The translations under genes and the position numbers were made by a program. DNA of 64,000 nucleotides from Halomonas sp. 'Soap Lake #6' (lineage in GTDB: Bacteria; Pseudomonadota; Gammaproteobacteria; Pseudomonadales; Halomonadaceae), in assembly GCF_003031405.1 (NCBI RefSeq), contig NZ_CP020469.1, positions 682,001-746,000 on the forward strand, read 5' to 3'. This document shows, one piece after another, positions 16,605-25,327 of this stretch (position 1 is the stretch's first letter; each line of letters opens with the position of its first letter). The notes under the pieces are model-generated. The model searched no databases. It was not told where the DNA came from and worked only from the letters and a program-made list of their open reading frames with translations.

Positions 16605-17144
16605 ATGGCGTTGAGTGCTACCCCCTACAAAGTTGATGTCAATCTGACTGATCTAGATCGTAATGTTTATGAGACGCTGAGGTTCACAGTGGCGCGTCAT
16701 CCTTCTGAAACTGAGGATCGGATGTGCGCCCGCTTGATCGCTTACATATTGTGGTACAGCGAAGCGCTAGCTTTTGGTCGTGGGCTTTCCGATGTGGATG
16801 AGCCTGCTTTATGGGAAAAAAGTCTAGATGGACGAGTACTGCATTGGGTGGAAGTTGGGCTGCCGGATGCTGAGCGTCTTACCTGGTGCTCGCGTCGTGC
16901 AGAACGGGTCTCTCTACTGGCCTATGGACGTGTAGATCTTTGGGAAAGCAAAGTGTTACCTGCCGTGGCTGCGCTGAAAAATGTCCACGTGGCGGGGCTA
17001 CCCCAGGAGGCGCTCTCTACTATCGCAGCAGATTTACCGCGCGCTATTAACTGGGCGGTAATGGTCAGCGATGGCTCACTATTTATTACTGATGAGAATG
17101 GGCAGCATGAAATTACTCCTCAGTGGTTATTGCGGGAAAGGTAG
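16605..17144 (+). CDS. yaeQ: YaeQ family protein
   Basis: A 179-residue protein matching the YaeQ family from end to end: the N-terminal YKVDVNLTDLDRNVYE, then RHPSETEDRMCARLIAYILWY, LAFGRGLSDVDEPALWEKSLDG and WVEVGLPDAERLTWCSRRAERVSLLAYG. YaeQ proteins have a PD-(D/E)XK nuclease-like fold, and E. coli YaeQ can compensate for loss of RfaH, but the biochemical role is not settled. It is a single gene followed by a strong terminator. Confidence 0.92.
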   Translation: MALSATPYKVDVNLTDLDRNVYETLRFTVARHPSETEDRMCARLIAYILWYSEALAFGRGLSDVDEPALWEKSLDGRVLHWVEVGLPDAERLTWCSRRAERVSLLAYGRVDLWESKVLPAVAALKNVHVAGLPQEALSTIAADLPRAINWAVMVSDGSLFITDENGQHEITPQWLLRER

Positions 17145-17173
17145 CGCTGGCCAATCTGTAAACCTCAGGTAGT

Positions 17174-17200
17174 AAAAGGGTGGCGATCAGCCACCCTTTT
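17174..17200 (+). terminator. Intrinsic terminator after yaeQ
   Basis: AAAAGGGTGGC (17174-17184), loop GATCA, GCCACCCTTTT (17190-17200). Perfect 11-bp stem with A/T ends, so it could work on both strands. Confidence 0.85.
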
Positions 17201-17429
17201 GCGTAGTAGGAGCATAGTAGAGTTTGGCGCTGGAAAATTGAGGCATGTCTAGAAAGTACGCTTGCTATCTTTTTGTTAAATTACATACAATAGAGAATGT
17301 TTATTGGGCATTTTGCTGCTCATGCAAGTGAGTGATTGTTATCAAAGGTATTTATTACAAAGCGATTTATAAAAAATTTATAAATCGCCTGACCACTATG
17401 CCTTCTCTTTATAACTCAAGGAATGAGCC

Positions 17430-18419
17430 ATGAATCTCTCTTCTACTGTGTGTAGGGCGGTGTTGCCTATTATTTTGTCGCTAAGCCTGTTGCCCAATTT
17501 CGTAGTGGCGGATGATCGTTCACTGTCGTTAAAGTTTGAAAACGATAGCCTTGCCAGCAGCGATGACGGCCATTTTACCAGTGGTTTTGAGCTTAACTGG
17601 ACTTTTAAGCCGGGTGCACAGCACTGGTTGCAACAGTTGGCTGTAGCGCTACCTGACTCGCTTATCGGCCAAGCGGATAGGGCGTCATACCGTTTAGTGC
17701 ACCAGATTTATACGCCAAATGAGATAGAGCAGCAGCGCTTAATCGAAGATGATCGCCCGTACGCAGGGCTGGTTTACGCAGGCTTGTCGCTGTATGAAGA
17801 CCAACCTATTGGACGTTGGGTTCAGGCAACAGACCTGCATTTTGATCTCGGTTTGGTAGGGCCATCCTCTCTTGCAGATAGTGTTCAGCGAGAGGTTCAT
17901 CGCGTAACAGGTAGCAATCGTCCGAGTGGTTGGGGTAACCAGCTAAGTGATGAACCGCTGATCAACCTAACGCTGCGTCGCCAGTGGTGGCACGACGCGC
18001 CATTAGCGGGTAAGCAATTCTCTCATGGCCCCAGTGCTGGCGTGGCTCTTGGCAATTTGTATACCTACGCCAGTGCAGGGTATAGCGTTCGCTGGGGAGA
18101 CGATGCTGAGGGAGTTCCCACATTGACGCCTAATCCAGGTAGCCGCCATCTTATGAGTGGTAGTCGCGGATGGCAGTGGTATCTATTTGCTAATGTGGAA
18201 GGCTACTACATGGCCCAAAATCTCACACTGGACGGTAATACCTTCTCTAATAGCCACTCGGTCGACCGTAAAGAGTGGGTGGCTGACGTCTCTGCGGGGC
18301 TTGCGCTAGCATGGGAAGATTGGCAAATAACGTATGCAGCTGTTCAGCGGACCCGAGAGTTTGATGGGCAGGATGAGCGAGATAAATTTGGTGCAGTGAC
18401 ACTAACTAAGCGTTTTTAA
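17430..18419 (+). CDS. LpxR-family lipid A deacylase-like outer membrane protein
   Basis: A 329-residue exported beta-barrel of the LpxR (DUF2219) family, which in Salmonella removes the 3'-acyloxyacyl group of lipid A. The signal peptide covers about residues 1-27 (cleavage near VVA-DD). LKFENDSLASSDDGHFTSGFELNW holds the N-D pair and the Ser/Gly block of the active site, DDRPYAGLVYAGLS follows, and VHRVTGSNRPSGWGNQL holds the active-site His region. The C-terminus ends ...AVTLTKRF, an aromatic last residue typical of outer-membrane barrels. It stands alone, with a long AT-rich leader and a clear AAGGAA site. Deacylase activity is inferred from family residues. Confidence 0.88.
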   Translation: MNLSSTVCRAVLPIILSLSLLPNFVVADDRSLSLKFENDSLASSDDGHFTSGFELNWTFKPGAQHWLQQLAVALPDSLIGQADRASYRLVHQIYTPNEIEQQRLIEDDRPYAGLVYAGLSLYEDQPIGRWVQATDLHFDLGLVGPSSLADSVQREVHRVTGSNRPSGWGNQLSDEPLINLTLRRQWWHDAPLAGKQFSHGPSAGVALGNLYTYASAGYSVRWGDDAEGVPTLTPNPGSRHLMSGSRGWQWYLFANVEGYYMAQNLTLDGNTFSNSHSVDRKEWVADVSAGLALAWEDWQITYAAVQRTREFDGQDERDKFGAVTLTKRF

Positions 18420-18449
18420 AACGTTTGGTGATTTGCCGATGAAGAGGGA

Positions 18450-18496
18450 AGCTTTTCCCCCACAATAGTGCATATACCAGCTAGTGGGGGAAAGCT
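18450..18496. terminator. Long inverted repeat between lpxR-like and yghU-like genes
   Basis: AGCTTTTCCCCCAC (18450-18463) pairs with GTGGGGGAAAGCT (18484-18496) across a 20-base loop. It lies between convergent genes; no clean T-run follows on either strand. Confidence 0.5.
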
Positions 18497-18580
18497 CTAA
18501 ACACGTAGATGTAATGACTCAGGTCGCGTCACTATACAAGTTTACGCGGATGGAAAGTACAAGCAGCACCTTTGGCAAGG

Positions 18581-19444
18581 TCAGCTTTTATCCTGGGTTT
18601 TATGGCTAAAGTCACTGGCATCGTGACGTTCGTGGAGTTGTTCACTTGGCTCGCCCCAGGTGCGGTTGACCATACGGCCACGTTGAACGGCAGGGCGCAC
18701 ATCAATTTCTTCGGTCCAGCGTATAACGTGTTGGTAAGTGTGGGCTTCTAAGAAGTCGGCGGCTTCGTACACACGATTTTTTACCAGCGCGCCATACCAG
18801 GGATAGATCGCCATATCGGCAATAGTGTACTCGTCGCCTGCCATAAAGTGGTTCTCGGCTAAGTGTCGATCCAGCACGTCAAGTTGGCGTTTTACTTCCA
18901 TGGTGTAGCGGTCAATCGGATACTGATACTTTTCCGGTGCATAAGCATAAAAATGACCAAAACCACCGCCGAGCATTGGCGCGCTACCCATTTGCCAAAA
19001 TAGCCAGGAAAGGCACTCTGTGCGCTTGGCTGGGTCCGTAGGTATAAACGCATTAAATTTTTCCGCCAGATACAGCAGAATTGCCCCTGACTCAAACACG
19101 CGCTGGGGTGGATTAACGCTGTTATCCAGTAGCGCAGGAATTTTAGAGTTTGGGTTCACCTCAACAAAACCACTGCTAAACTGATCCCCTTCACCAATCT
19201 GTATCAGGTGGGCATCGTACTCTGCACCTTCAAAGCCTTTCTCTAGCAGCTCTTCCAGCATTACCGTGACTTTTACGCCATTGGGGGTAGCCAGTGAGTA
19301 GAGCTGCAGCGGGTGCTTGCCCACCGGTAACGCTTTATCGTGGGTGGCGCCCGCTACAGGGCGATTGATATTAGCAAACTTACCACCGTTGCCGGGTTCC
19401 CATTTCCAAACGTGCGGTGGCGTATAGATCGTGTTGTCGCTCAT
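18581..19444 (-). CDS. yghU: YghU-like glutathione-dependent disulfide-bond oxidoreductase
   Basis: A 287-residue GST-fold protein that follows E. coli YghU closely. It opens with YTPPHVWKWEPGNGGKFANI and then NRPVAGATHDKALPVGKHPLQLYSLATPNGVKVTVMLEEL. VNPNSKIPALLD and VFESGAILLYLAEKF hold the glutathione-binding motifs, and LSWLFWQMGSAPMLGGGFGHFYAYAPEKYQY is the nu-class signature region. YghU/YfcG proteins bind two glutathiones and have disulfide reductase and peroxidase activity. The start at 19444 has GAGAGGAA upstream. A single gene, convergent with the lpxR-like gene. Confidence 0.92.
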   Translation of the reverse strand: MSDNTIYTPPHVWKWEPGNGGKFANINRPVAGATHDKALPVGKHPLQLYSLATPNGVKVTVMLEELLEKGFEGAEYDAHLIQIGEGDQFSSGFVEVNPNSKIPALLDNSVNPPQRVFESGAILLYLAEKFNAFIPTDPAKRTECLSWLFWQMGSAPMLGGGFGHFYAYAPEKYQYPIDRYTMEVKRQLDVLDRHLAENHFMAGDEYTIADMAIYPWYGALVKNRVYEAADFLEAHTYQHVIRWTEEIDVRPAVQRGRMVNRTWGEPSEQLHERHDASDFSHKTQDKS

Positions 19445-19595
19445 ATTTTCCTCTCTTAACCAAGTGCAAAGGGGCGGTGCAGCGACTCACCCGGTGAGAT
19501 TTGGCCACTCCATCTTCAGAGGGCGATATAGTGCTGGTACAAAGTTTAAATTTTTAGCATGTTAATTAGCTGTTATCTATGTAAGGAGAAGCACA

Positions 19596-20291
19596 ATGCG
19601 TGTTATCGGAGTGCTGGGCGGTATGAGTTGGGAGTCGACACAAAGCTATTATCAGGCCTTGAACCAGGGGATTAATCAGGCGCTAGGTGGTTTTCATTCG
19701 GCGCAGATTGTGATGGTAAGTGTCGATTTTGCCGAGATCGAAACGCTGCAAAAAAAGGGCGATTGGCATACAGCTGGCGAGTTACTTGCAAGTGCCTCTA
19801 CGCGTATTGAAAAAGCTGGAGCAGAGTGTTTGTTGTTGGCCACAAATACTATGCACAAAGTGGCGCCTGCAATTGAAGCCGCCATTCAGATCCCTTTTTT
19901 ACACATTGCCGATGCTACTGGGGAAAAATGTCAGCAAGATGGCGTGACGCAGGTCGGGCTGTTAGGCACTTGTTTTACCATGGAGCAGGATTTTTATAAG
20001 GCCCGCTTAAAAGAGAGCTTCGGGATTGATGTGCTCATTCCCAACCATGAAGATCGCCAGGCAGTGCATCAGATTATTTTCGATGAGCTATGCCATGGTC
20101 AGATTAAGGAGTCATCGCGTCAGCGGTATTTGGATATTATTGCGTCGCTTTATCAGCAGGGCGCGCAGGCGGTGATTCTTGGCTGTACAGAAATAGCGCT
20201 TTTAGTTGATCAGCAGGACACAAGGGTACCACTTTACGACACCACCGCTCTGCACGTCAGCAAAGCGGTGGCTTGGGCACTGGGTGATTAA
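19596..20291 (+). CDS. ygeA: Amino-acid racemase YgeA (Asp/Glu racemase family)
   Basis: A 231-residue cofactor-independent racemase, the same size as E. coli YgeA (230 aa). It opens [18 protein letters not shown]. The two active-site positions fall where E. coli has them: T83 in [10 protein letters not shown], and C197 in [13 protein letters not shown] Thr at the first site marks the YgeA branch, which racemises several amino acids rather than aspartate alone. [18 protein letters not shown] is another family block. AAGGAGA lies before the ATG. Its stop overlaps the stop of the convergent ohr gene by 4 bases. Confidence 0.92.
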   Translation: MRVIGVLGGMSWESTQSYYQALNQGINQALGGFHSAQIVMVSVDFAEIETLQKKGDWHTAGELLASASTRIEKAGAECLLLATNTMHKVAPAIEAAIQIPFLHIADATGEKCQQDGVTQVGLLGTCFTMEQDFYKARLKESFGIDVLIPNHEDRQAVHQIIFDELCHGQIKESSRQRYLDIIASLYQQGAQAVILGCTEIALLVDQQDTRVPLYDTTALHVSKAVAWALGD

Positions 20292-20713
20292 GCCAGTGTC
20301 AGTGTGACATCAATATTGCCACGGGTAGCGTTGGAGTAGGGGCAGACGATATGGGCTTTGTCGACCAAGGTTTGAGCAACGTCTTTTTCCAGGCCAGGCA
20401 AGCTGATTTTTAGCTCAACTTCAATACCGAAGCCGGTAGGTATGGCACCAATGCCAACACTGCCGTCAATCTGGGTGTCTTCGGGCAGCTTAACTTTTTC
20501 CTGGCTCGCTACGTGCTTTAACGCGCCTAAAAAGCACGCTGAGTAGCCTGCCGCGAACAGCTGCTCTGGGTTAGTGCCATCGCCGCCAGCACCACCCAAT
20601 TCTTTAGGTGTACTGAGTTTTACGTCTAGTGCACCGTCAGAAGATTTAGCGTGACCTTCGCGGCCACCGGTTGCATGGGCGTGGGCGCGGTAAGCGACTG
20701 TTTCGATAGACAT
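20288..20713 (-). CDS. ohr: Organic hydroperoxide reductase Ohr
   Basis: A 141-residue Ohr/OsmC-fold peroxidase that reduces organic and fatty-acid hydroperoxides with lipoylated protein as thiol donor. The two redox cysteines are at the standard places: C60 in [15 protein letters not shown] and C124 in [26 protein letters not shown] and [13 protein letters not shown] are family blocks. It lies 138 bases downstream of ohrR on the same strand, the usual arrangement for induction on OhrR oxidation. Good AGGAG site. Confidence 0.95.
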   Translation of the reverse strand: MSIETVAYRAHAHATGGREGHAKSSDGALDVKLSTPKELGGAGGDGTNPEQLFAAGYSACFLGALKHVASQEKVKLPEDTQIDGSVGIGAIPTGFGIEVELKISLPGLEKDVAQTLVDKAHIVCPYSNATRGNIDVTLTLA

Positions 20714-20851
20714 AGTGAATCTCCTGTTAATAGCGTTAATGCTGCATGGCTTTTGTGTGTGACTGGAAAGTGCTGCTTTAATTTAGTGCAGCTTTATTTT
20801 GTGCGCAAGTTAAATGGTCAGAGAGTCTCCGCAGAAACAGCCTGCCACGAA

Positions 20852-21301
20852 TTATTTAGCGTTCTGCAGGCTCTCCCGTAGTTGGACGAGTTCTTCCTTC
20901 AGCCGAGTCAGTGTTTCTACAGACGTTTCACTGGCAGTTACTATGCAGCTAGGAATATGGCGCGCCTGCTCACGCAACGATCGGCCTTTATCTGTCAGGA
21001 ATAGTTCAACCACACGCTCGTCTCGCGTGCTCCGCTTACGGTGTAACAGCTGATCGTTTTCGAGTCTTTTTAGTAGCGGTGTTAACGAGCCAGGATCGGT
21101 GAGCAGGCGTTTGCTTAACGCGCTCACTGTAATGCCATCCTCTTGCCACAATACCAGCATAGCTAGATATTGCGGGTAAGTGAGCCTTAGCTCTTTAAGT
21201 AAGGGTTTATAAATTTTAGTCATCATGAGAGATGTTGAATAGAGCGCAAAGCAGAGCTGGTGGTCGAGCTCTAGTTCACTACAGGGGTCTTGCGCTGGCA
21301 T
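20852..21301 (-). CDS. ohrR: OhrR, MarR-family peroxide-sensing repressor
   Basis: A 149-residue winged-helix MarR-type repressor. Sensing residues are preserved: reactive C17 in LDHQLCFALYS with Y31 and Y42 (spacing 14 and 25 from the Cys, as in Xanthomonas OhrR), plus a second Cys at 119 (IPSCIV) placed as the resolving Cys of 2-Cys OhrR. The recognition region is ITVSALSKRLLTDPGSLTPLLKRLE and the wing is RDERVVELFLTDKG. I chose ATG 21301; a longer in-frame start at 21388 would add 29 unrelated residues. The neighbour ohr is the expected target. Peroxide is expected to oxidise C17 and release DNA. Confidence 0.92.
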   Translation of the reverse strand: MPAQDPCSELELDHQLCFALYSTSLMMTKIYKPLLKELRLTYPQYLAMLVLWQEDGITVSALSKRLLTDPGSLTPLLKRLENDQLLHRKRSTRDERVVELFLTDKGRSLREQARHIPSCIVTASETSVETLTRLKEELVQLRESLQNAK

Positions 21302-21646
21302 GTTGACTCCGAGACAGGATGCATAGCACGTAATGTAGCGTGCAACACAGTAAGAGGCTATCCCTAGACGTTGGTCGTAAGTTAGCAATTATGTTTTGAC
21401 ACTCAGCAGAGTGATCGCTAGCCTTTCTTTCATCGGATGTTACCGGTAACAATGTGATCAAACAGAAAGTCCCAACGATTCGATAGCAGTACGTGGTTAT
21501 AAATTTAATGGCTATCAAAAGTGCCACCGCCGTTAGTCCACGGGCAGGTAGCACCCACAACCGGCAATAAGTAACCAGCAAGCAGCAATTAACAGAGTAA
21601 CTAACAGTTAACCACTAACAACAATGAATACCTTGGAGATAACGTC
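21302..21646. promoter_or_regulatory. Divergent regulatory gap between ohrR and the gluconate TRAP operon
   Basis: A 345-base gap with no convincing gene. It holds the GntR-type palindrome at 21437-21452, a TATAAA at 21498-21503, and near 21575-21630 a degenerate stretch rich in TAAC motifs just before the dctP ribosome site. Promoters for both directions must lie here. Confidence 0.6.
21437..21452. promoter_or_regulatory. GntR operator, ATGTTACCGGTAACAA
   Basis: TGTTACCGGTAACA (21438-21451) is a perfect 14-bp palindrome. It matches the E. coli GntR/IdnR operator pattern ATGTTA-N4-TAACAT at all but the last base. It lies about 195 bases upstream of dctP, and the gntR gene ends the same operon. 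Expected action: repression relieved by gluconate. Confidence 0.82.
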
Positions 21647-22720
21647 ATGACAGCGATTTGGCGCAGTACGCTCACTCTGGTTGGTGCAACCACCCTGACT
21701 CTTAGCATGGCCTATGCACAAAGCCCCGACCTCTCTGATCCTCCTGCCATAGAAGGCGAGGTGGTAGCTGACCATGGAAGACACACCTTACGAATGGGCA
21801 TTGGCTTGTCTGAAAACTCCCCTCAGTTTCTCTCAAGCCGATACTTTGGTGAAATTCTTGAGCAGCGCACCGACGGGCGCATAAAGGTCAATGTGTTTCC
21901 CAATAGTCAGTTGGGCGATGATGTGCAGATGATGGAAATGCTGCAGACCGGCACATTAGATATGACATACCCATCAAGCTCGGCCACCACTGGCTACGTT
22001 CAAGCGCTATCGGTTTTTGATTTACCGTTCTTGTTACCTAGTCGTGATGCTGCGATTGCTGTTATGCAGAGTGATGTTGCTCAACAAATGCTAGATGCAT
22101 TTGAGGGCACTGGTTTAAAGGCGCTTACCTTCTCGGAAAATGGTTATCGCCAGCTTTCCAACAGCTCACGCCCAGTTGAATCACCAGAAGATGTCGCTGG
22201 CCTGGGCGTACGTGGTCTCAGCGTTCGTACAATGGAAAACCCCGTGCACTTGGACGTTTGGGAGGCGTTAGGCGCTAACCCGACACCGATGGCTTTTGGT
22301 GAGCTGTTTTCTGCCATGGAGCAAGGTGTTGTGGATGGCCAGGAAAACCCCTGGAGCACTATTCTGACATCTAATTTTAATGAGGTTCAGGATTACGGCA
22401 CTGAAACGCGCCATGTATATACGCCCTTTATCATGATGCTTTCTGAGCGCACCTGGAACCGCATGGCTCCAGAGTATCAAGAGCTGGTACTTGAAGCCGC
22501 TCGACAGTCTGCTGAGTATGAAATCCAACTGTCTGCAGAGTATGACGACTGGTCTCGCGATCAGCTTGAAGAGCGCGGTATGCAAATCACTCGTTTAGAT
22601 GATGAGCAGTTGGCCGCCTTCCAAGAAGCAGTGCAGCCTGTTTATGACAAGTGGGCACCGCGTATCGGTGAAGATCTCATCGCTGAAATTCAGCAAATTG
22701 TCGAAAACAGCAGCCACTAA
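21647..22720 (+). CDS. dctP: TRAP transporter solute-binding protein (DctP family), probably for gluconate
   Basis: A 357-residue periplasmic binding protein. The signal peptide covers about residues 1-24 (LSMAYA-QS). The DctP fold shows RMGIGLSENSPQFLSSRYFGE near the N-terminus, NSQLGDDVQMMEMLQTGTLDMTYP, then NPTPMAFGELFSAMEQGVVDGQENPWSTI, where family members carry the substrate-binding Arg/Asn region. A C-terminal helical region follows. It is the first gene of dctP-dctQ-dctM-gntK-gntR, preceded by a GntR operator, so gluconate or a similar aldonate is the best substrate guess. A stem-loop separates it from dctQ. Clear GGAGA site. Confidence 0.9.
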   Translation: MTAIWRSTLTLVGATTLTLSMAYAQSPDLSDPPAIEGEVVADHGRHTLRMGIGLSENSPQFLSSRYFGEILEQRTDGRIKVNVFPNSQLGDDVQMMEMLQTGTLDMTYPSSSATTGYVQALSVFDLPFLLPSRDAAIAVMQSDVAQQMLDAFEGTGLKALTFSENGYRQLSNSSRPVESPEDVAGLGVRGLSVRTMENPVHLDVWEALGANPTPMAFGELFSAMEQGVVDGQENPWSTILTSNFNEVQDYGTETRHVYTPFIMMLSERTWNRMAPEYQELVLEAARQSAEYEIQLSAEYDDWSRDQLEERGMQITRLDDEQLAAFQEAVQPVYDKWAPRIGEDLIAEIQQIVENSSH

Positions 22721-22742
22721 TCTGGTTCAGTAAACGTGCTAG

Positions 22743-22766
22743 CGGGCAGGCCATTGCGCCTGCCCG
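22743..22766 (+). promoter_or_regulatory. Intercistronic hairpin between dctP and dctQ
   Basis: CGGGCAGGC (22743-22751) and GCCTGCCCG (22758-22766) form a perfect 9-bp stem with a 6-base loop and no T-run. Such hairpins commonly protect or limit transcripts so that the binding protein is made in excess. Confidence 0.6.
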
Positions 22767-22792
22767 ACTTGTCAGTGTCCTTCGGAGTTCTT

Positions 22793-23422
22793 ATGACTAC
22801 CTCCTCTATTCCTCCTAGCGAAGTGCCATCTCCAGGGGCATCAACATTGGAGGACCCGTCGGGTTATTTGGATGACCCAAATCGCAAGCTGCTTGAGATT
22901 AATACCGAGACACGCCAAGGACCCGCGTTGTTTCGCTGGCTAACACTCGCTATGGAATATTTGATAGGCGCAATTTTAGTAGCCCTGATTGTGGCGGTTT
23001 CAAGCAATGTTGTGGGGCGTTCTGTATTTAATCACTCGCTACCTTGGGTCGACGAGTTGGCGCGCATGCTGTTTATTTGGCTGGTGTTTATTGGTGCTGC
23101 CGCCGCATTTGCACGTTATGAGCACATCGCCGTTGATGCGCTGGTAAGGCGTTTGCCGCTGCGCTTCGCCCATATGCTCTATTTCCTACAACACCTGATT
23201 ATCACTGGGTTAATGGTAGTGATGATTTGGGGTGGCTACCAAGTGTTAACACGCTCAAGCGGTCGCTCCGCCATCATGGGCGTTCCACTTAGCCTAGTCA
23301 GCCTGTCACTTGTGCTATGTGTCATTTTTATTGCTGCGGTATCGCTCTGGCGCATGTGGGTTAGCGTGGGTGTGATTCGCCAATCGTGTCACCAATCGGC
23401 TGGCTTGCCAGGGGAGCGTTAA
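22793..23422 (+). CDS. dctQ: TRAP transporter small permease (DctQ)
   Basis: A 209-residue inner-membrane subunit. After a soluble N-terminus of ~55 residues come four hydrophobic segments: YLIGAILVALIVAVSSNVVG, LFIWLVFIGAAAAF, LIITGLMVVMIWGGY and SLSLVLCVIFIAAVSLW. The DctQ signature appears as LPWVDELARMLFIWLVFIGAA, followed by HIAVDAL. ATG 22793 has CGGAG upstream; an in-frame ATG at 22736 would overlap the intercistronic hairpin and lacks support. It ends 2 bases before dctM. Confidence 0.9.
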   Translation: MTTSSIPPSEVPSPGASTLEDPSGYLDDPNRKLLEINTETRQGPALFRWLTLAMEYLIGAILVALIVAVSSNVVGRSVFNHSLPWVDELARMLFIWLVFIGAAAAFARYEHIAVDALVRRLPLRFAHMLYFLQHLIITGLMVVMIWGGYQVLTRSSGRSAIMGVPLSLVSLSLVLCVIFIAAVSLWRMWVSVGVIRQSCHQSAGLPGER

Positions 23423-23424
23423 TC

Positions 23425-24705
23425 ATGTTGTGGATTTTTCTCGCCATTTTATTAGTGTCCATTGTGATTGGTTTGCCAATTGCATTTGGCCTGGGTGTTG
23501 CTGCATTGGTGATGGCGGTGCTCTCTGATATTCCATTGTCGATCATGATTGAGCAGTCGATCAGGGGCGTGAATAGTTTTCCGCTGCTAGCGATTCCATT
23601 TTTCATTTTAGTCGGTGAGGTAATGAGTAATGGTGGCATTGCACGGCGTTTAATGGAGCTTGCTGGTGCGCTAGTCGGGTTTATGCGCGGCGGGCTTGGC
23701 CAGGTAGCAATCACCGGATCAATGTTTTTTGGTGGGATTAGCGGTTCAGCAGTGGCGGATACTGCAGCCACTGGCTCAATGATGATTCCATCCATGAAGC
23801 AGCAAGGCTATACCGCGGCTAACGCAACAGCGATTAACACCGTGTCATCGGTGATTGGGATTATTATTCCCCCCTCTATCCCGCTTATTTTATATGGCAT
23901 CGTAACTGAAACGTCGATCAGCCGACTGTTCATTGCCGGGATTGTTCCGGGCCTGTTAATTGGTGCCGCGCTGATGGTGACTACCTTTATTCTGGCGAGC
24001 AAGCAGGGGGGCGGAGTTCGTCAATTCCGCTGGGACCGGTTGTGGAAAGCCTTTAAAGACGCTTGGCTGGCGCTGGTGCTGCCTGTGATCGTCATTGGCG
24101 GAATTATTGGCGGCGTGTTTACCGCCACCGAAGCCGCTGTTGCTGCACTGCTCTATTCTCTGGCTATCTCTCTGCTGGTATACCGTGAATTTAAGCTCAG
24201 CGAGCTGGGCGGTATGCTGATTCGTACCGCAAGGCTCACTGGTATGGTGATGATGTTACTTGCGTTTGCCACGGTCATTGCTTGGTTTTTAACTATCAAC
24301 ATGGTGCCGCAAACCTTGGTGCGTCAGGTGCAAGCGATTACCCAAGAACCGTTTTTGCTGCTGCTGATTGTTGCGGGGCTTCTACTGCTGGTGGGTTTCG
24401 TAATGGATTTAACACCTGCCATGGTGATTATGGCACCGATGCTTGCGCCGATCGTGACCTCTGTAGGTGTGGATGCTGCTTATTTCGGTGTTCTGATGGC
24501 ATTTATTTTAGGCATTGGGCTATTAACCCCACCAGTGGGCACCTGCTTATATGTCGGCTGTGGTGTTGGTAAAGTCTCTATGGAGTCGCTGGTAAAAGCT
24601 ATGCTGCCTTACTATGCCGCTCTGATCGTCGTACTGGTAGTGCTGATTGCGTTCCCTGGCATTGTCACTTGGTTGCCTGACCTCACCGCTGTGCGCGGCA
24701 ATTGA
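23425..24705 (+). CDS. dctM: TRAP transporter large permease (DctM)
   Basis: A 426-residue, roughly twelve-span membrane subunit that carries the Na+-coupled transport path. Family marks are IPLSIMIEQSIRGVNSFPLLAIPFFI, GGISGSAVADTAATGSMMIPSM (first GG-A-ADTA motif), NTVSSVIGIIIPPSIPLILYGI (PPS motif), FTATEAAVAALLY and LGIGLLTPPVGTCLYV. The start at ATG 23425 (LWIFLAILLVS) has AGGGGAGCG upstream and follows dctQ by 2 bases; an upstream ATG at 23386 overlaps dctQ. Co-expressed with gluconokinase 12 bases downstream. Confidence 0.92.
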   Translation: MLWIFLAILLVSIVIGLPIAFGLGVAALVMAVLSDIPLSIMIEQSIRGVNSFPLLAIPFFILVGEVMSNGGIARRLMELAGALVGFMRGGLGQVAITGSMFFGGISGSAVADTAATGSMMIPSMKQQGYTAANATAINTVSSVIGIIIPPSIPLILYGIVTETSISRLFIAGIVPGLLIGAALMVTTFILASKQGGGVRQFRWDRLWKAFKDAWLALVLPVIVIGGIIGGVFTATEAAVAALLYSLAISLLVYREFKLSELGGMLIRTARLTGMVMMLLAFATVIAWFLTINMVPQTLVRQVQAITQEPFLLLLIVAGLLLLVGFVMDLTPAMVIMAPMLAPIVTSVGVDAAYFGVLMAFILGIGLLTPPVGTCLYVGCGVGKVSMESLVKAMLPYYAALIVVLVVLIAFPGIVTWLPDLTAVRGN

Positions 24706-24717
24706 TAGGAGCATCGA

Positions 24718-25230
24718 GTGAATAATCCATCACATCGTATTCTTGTCATGGGAGTCTCTGGATCAGGAAAATCCCATGTTGGCCAGCAGCTAGCGGCAGT
24801 GTTAGGAGCGACGTTTATTGACGGGGATGACCATCACTCGCCAGCTAATGTTGCTAAAATGGCTAGCGGTATACCGTTGGACGATGATGATCGACATGAC
24901 TGGTTGGCAACCCTTAGTGGACTATTTGCAGCGTACAAAGCAAACAAGAAGTCTGTCGTTATTGCTTGTTCTGGCCTTAAAAAGCGCTATCGGGACCGTC
25001 TGCGAGAAGGCGATCCTGCATTGCGTGTTTTATATCTGGAGGGAACCCATGCACTGCTACGCGAGCGGCTAGAGAGCCGGGCAGGGCATTTCTTTAAAGG
25101 TGACAGTATGCTGGCCAGCCAACTGGCAGATTTGGAGCCTCCCGCCAGTGATGAAGCGGTCACCGTATCGGTTACGCTACCACCTAGTGCTATCGTTGAA
25201 CGCTTTATTGCGACACTCGCGTCTACGTAG
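24718..25230 (+). CDS. gntK: Gluconokinase GntK
   Basis: A 170-residue P-loop kinase that phosphorylates gluconate to 6-phosphogluconate for the Entner-Doudoroff and pentose-phosphate routes. The Walker A motif GVSGSGKS is at residues 12-19. FIDGDDHHSPANVAKMASGIPLDDDDRHDWL is the diagnostic GntK block, then VIACSGLKKRYRDRLR and HFFKGDSMLASQLADLE. It starts with GTG 24718, after AGGAG, 12 bases behind dctM. Linkage to a TRAP importer and gntR makes a complete gluconate uptake and activation operon. Confidence 0.95.
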   Translation: MNNPSHRILVMGVSGSGKSHVGQQLAAVLGATFIDGDDHHSPANVAKMASGIPLDDDDRHDWLATLSGLFAAYKANKKSVVIACSGLKKRYRDRLREGDPALRVLYLEGTHALLRERLESRAGHFFKGDSMLASQLADLEPPASDEAVTVSVTLPPSAIVERFIATLAST

Positions 25231-25327
25231 CGTCGTTCATTAGGCTAAAGGATGGGATAGGCGGAGGGCCTTACTATTCGCTATGGTATGGCCCCTGCAT
25301 ATTCAACATTACAAGGCAGTGACGCCA

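Noticed and set aside
21279..21581. 100-codon minus-strand ORF over the gap before dctP
   Set aside because: It covers the GntR operator and the ohrR start, has no ribosome site, and looks like translated intergenic DNA.
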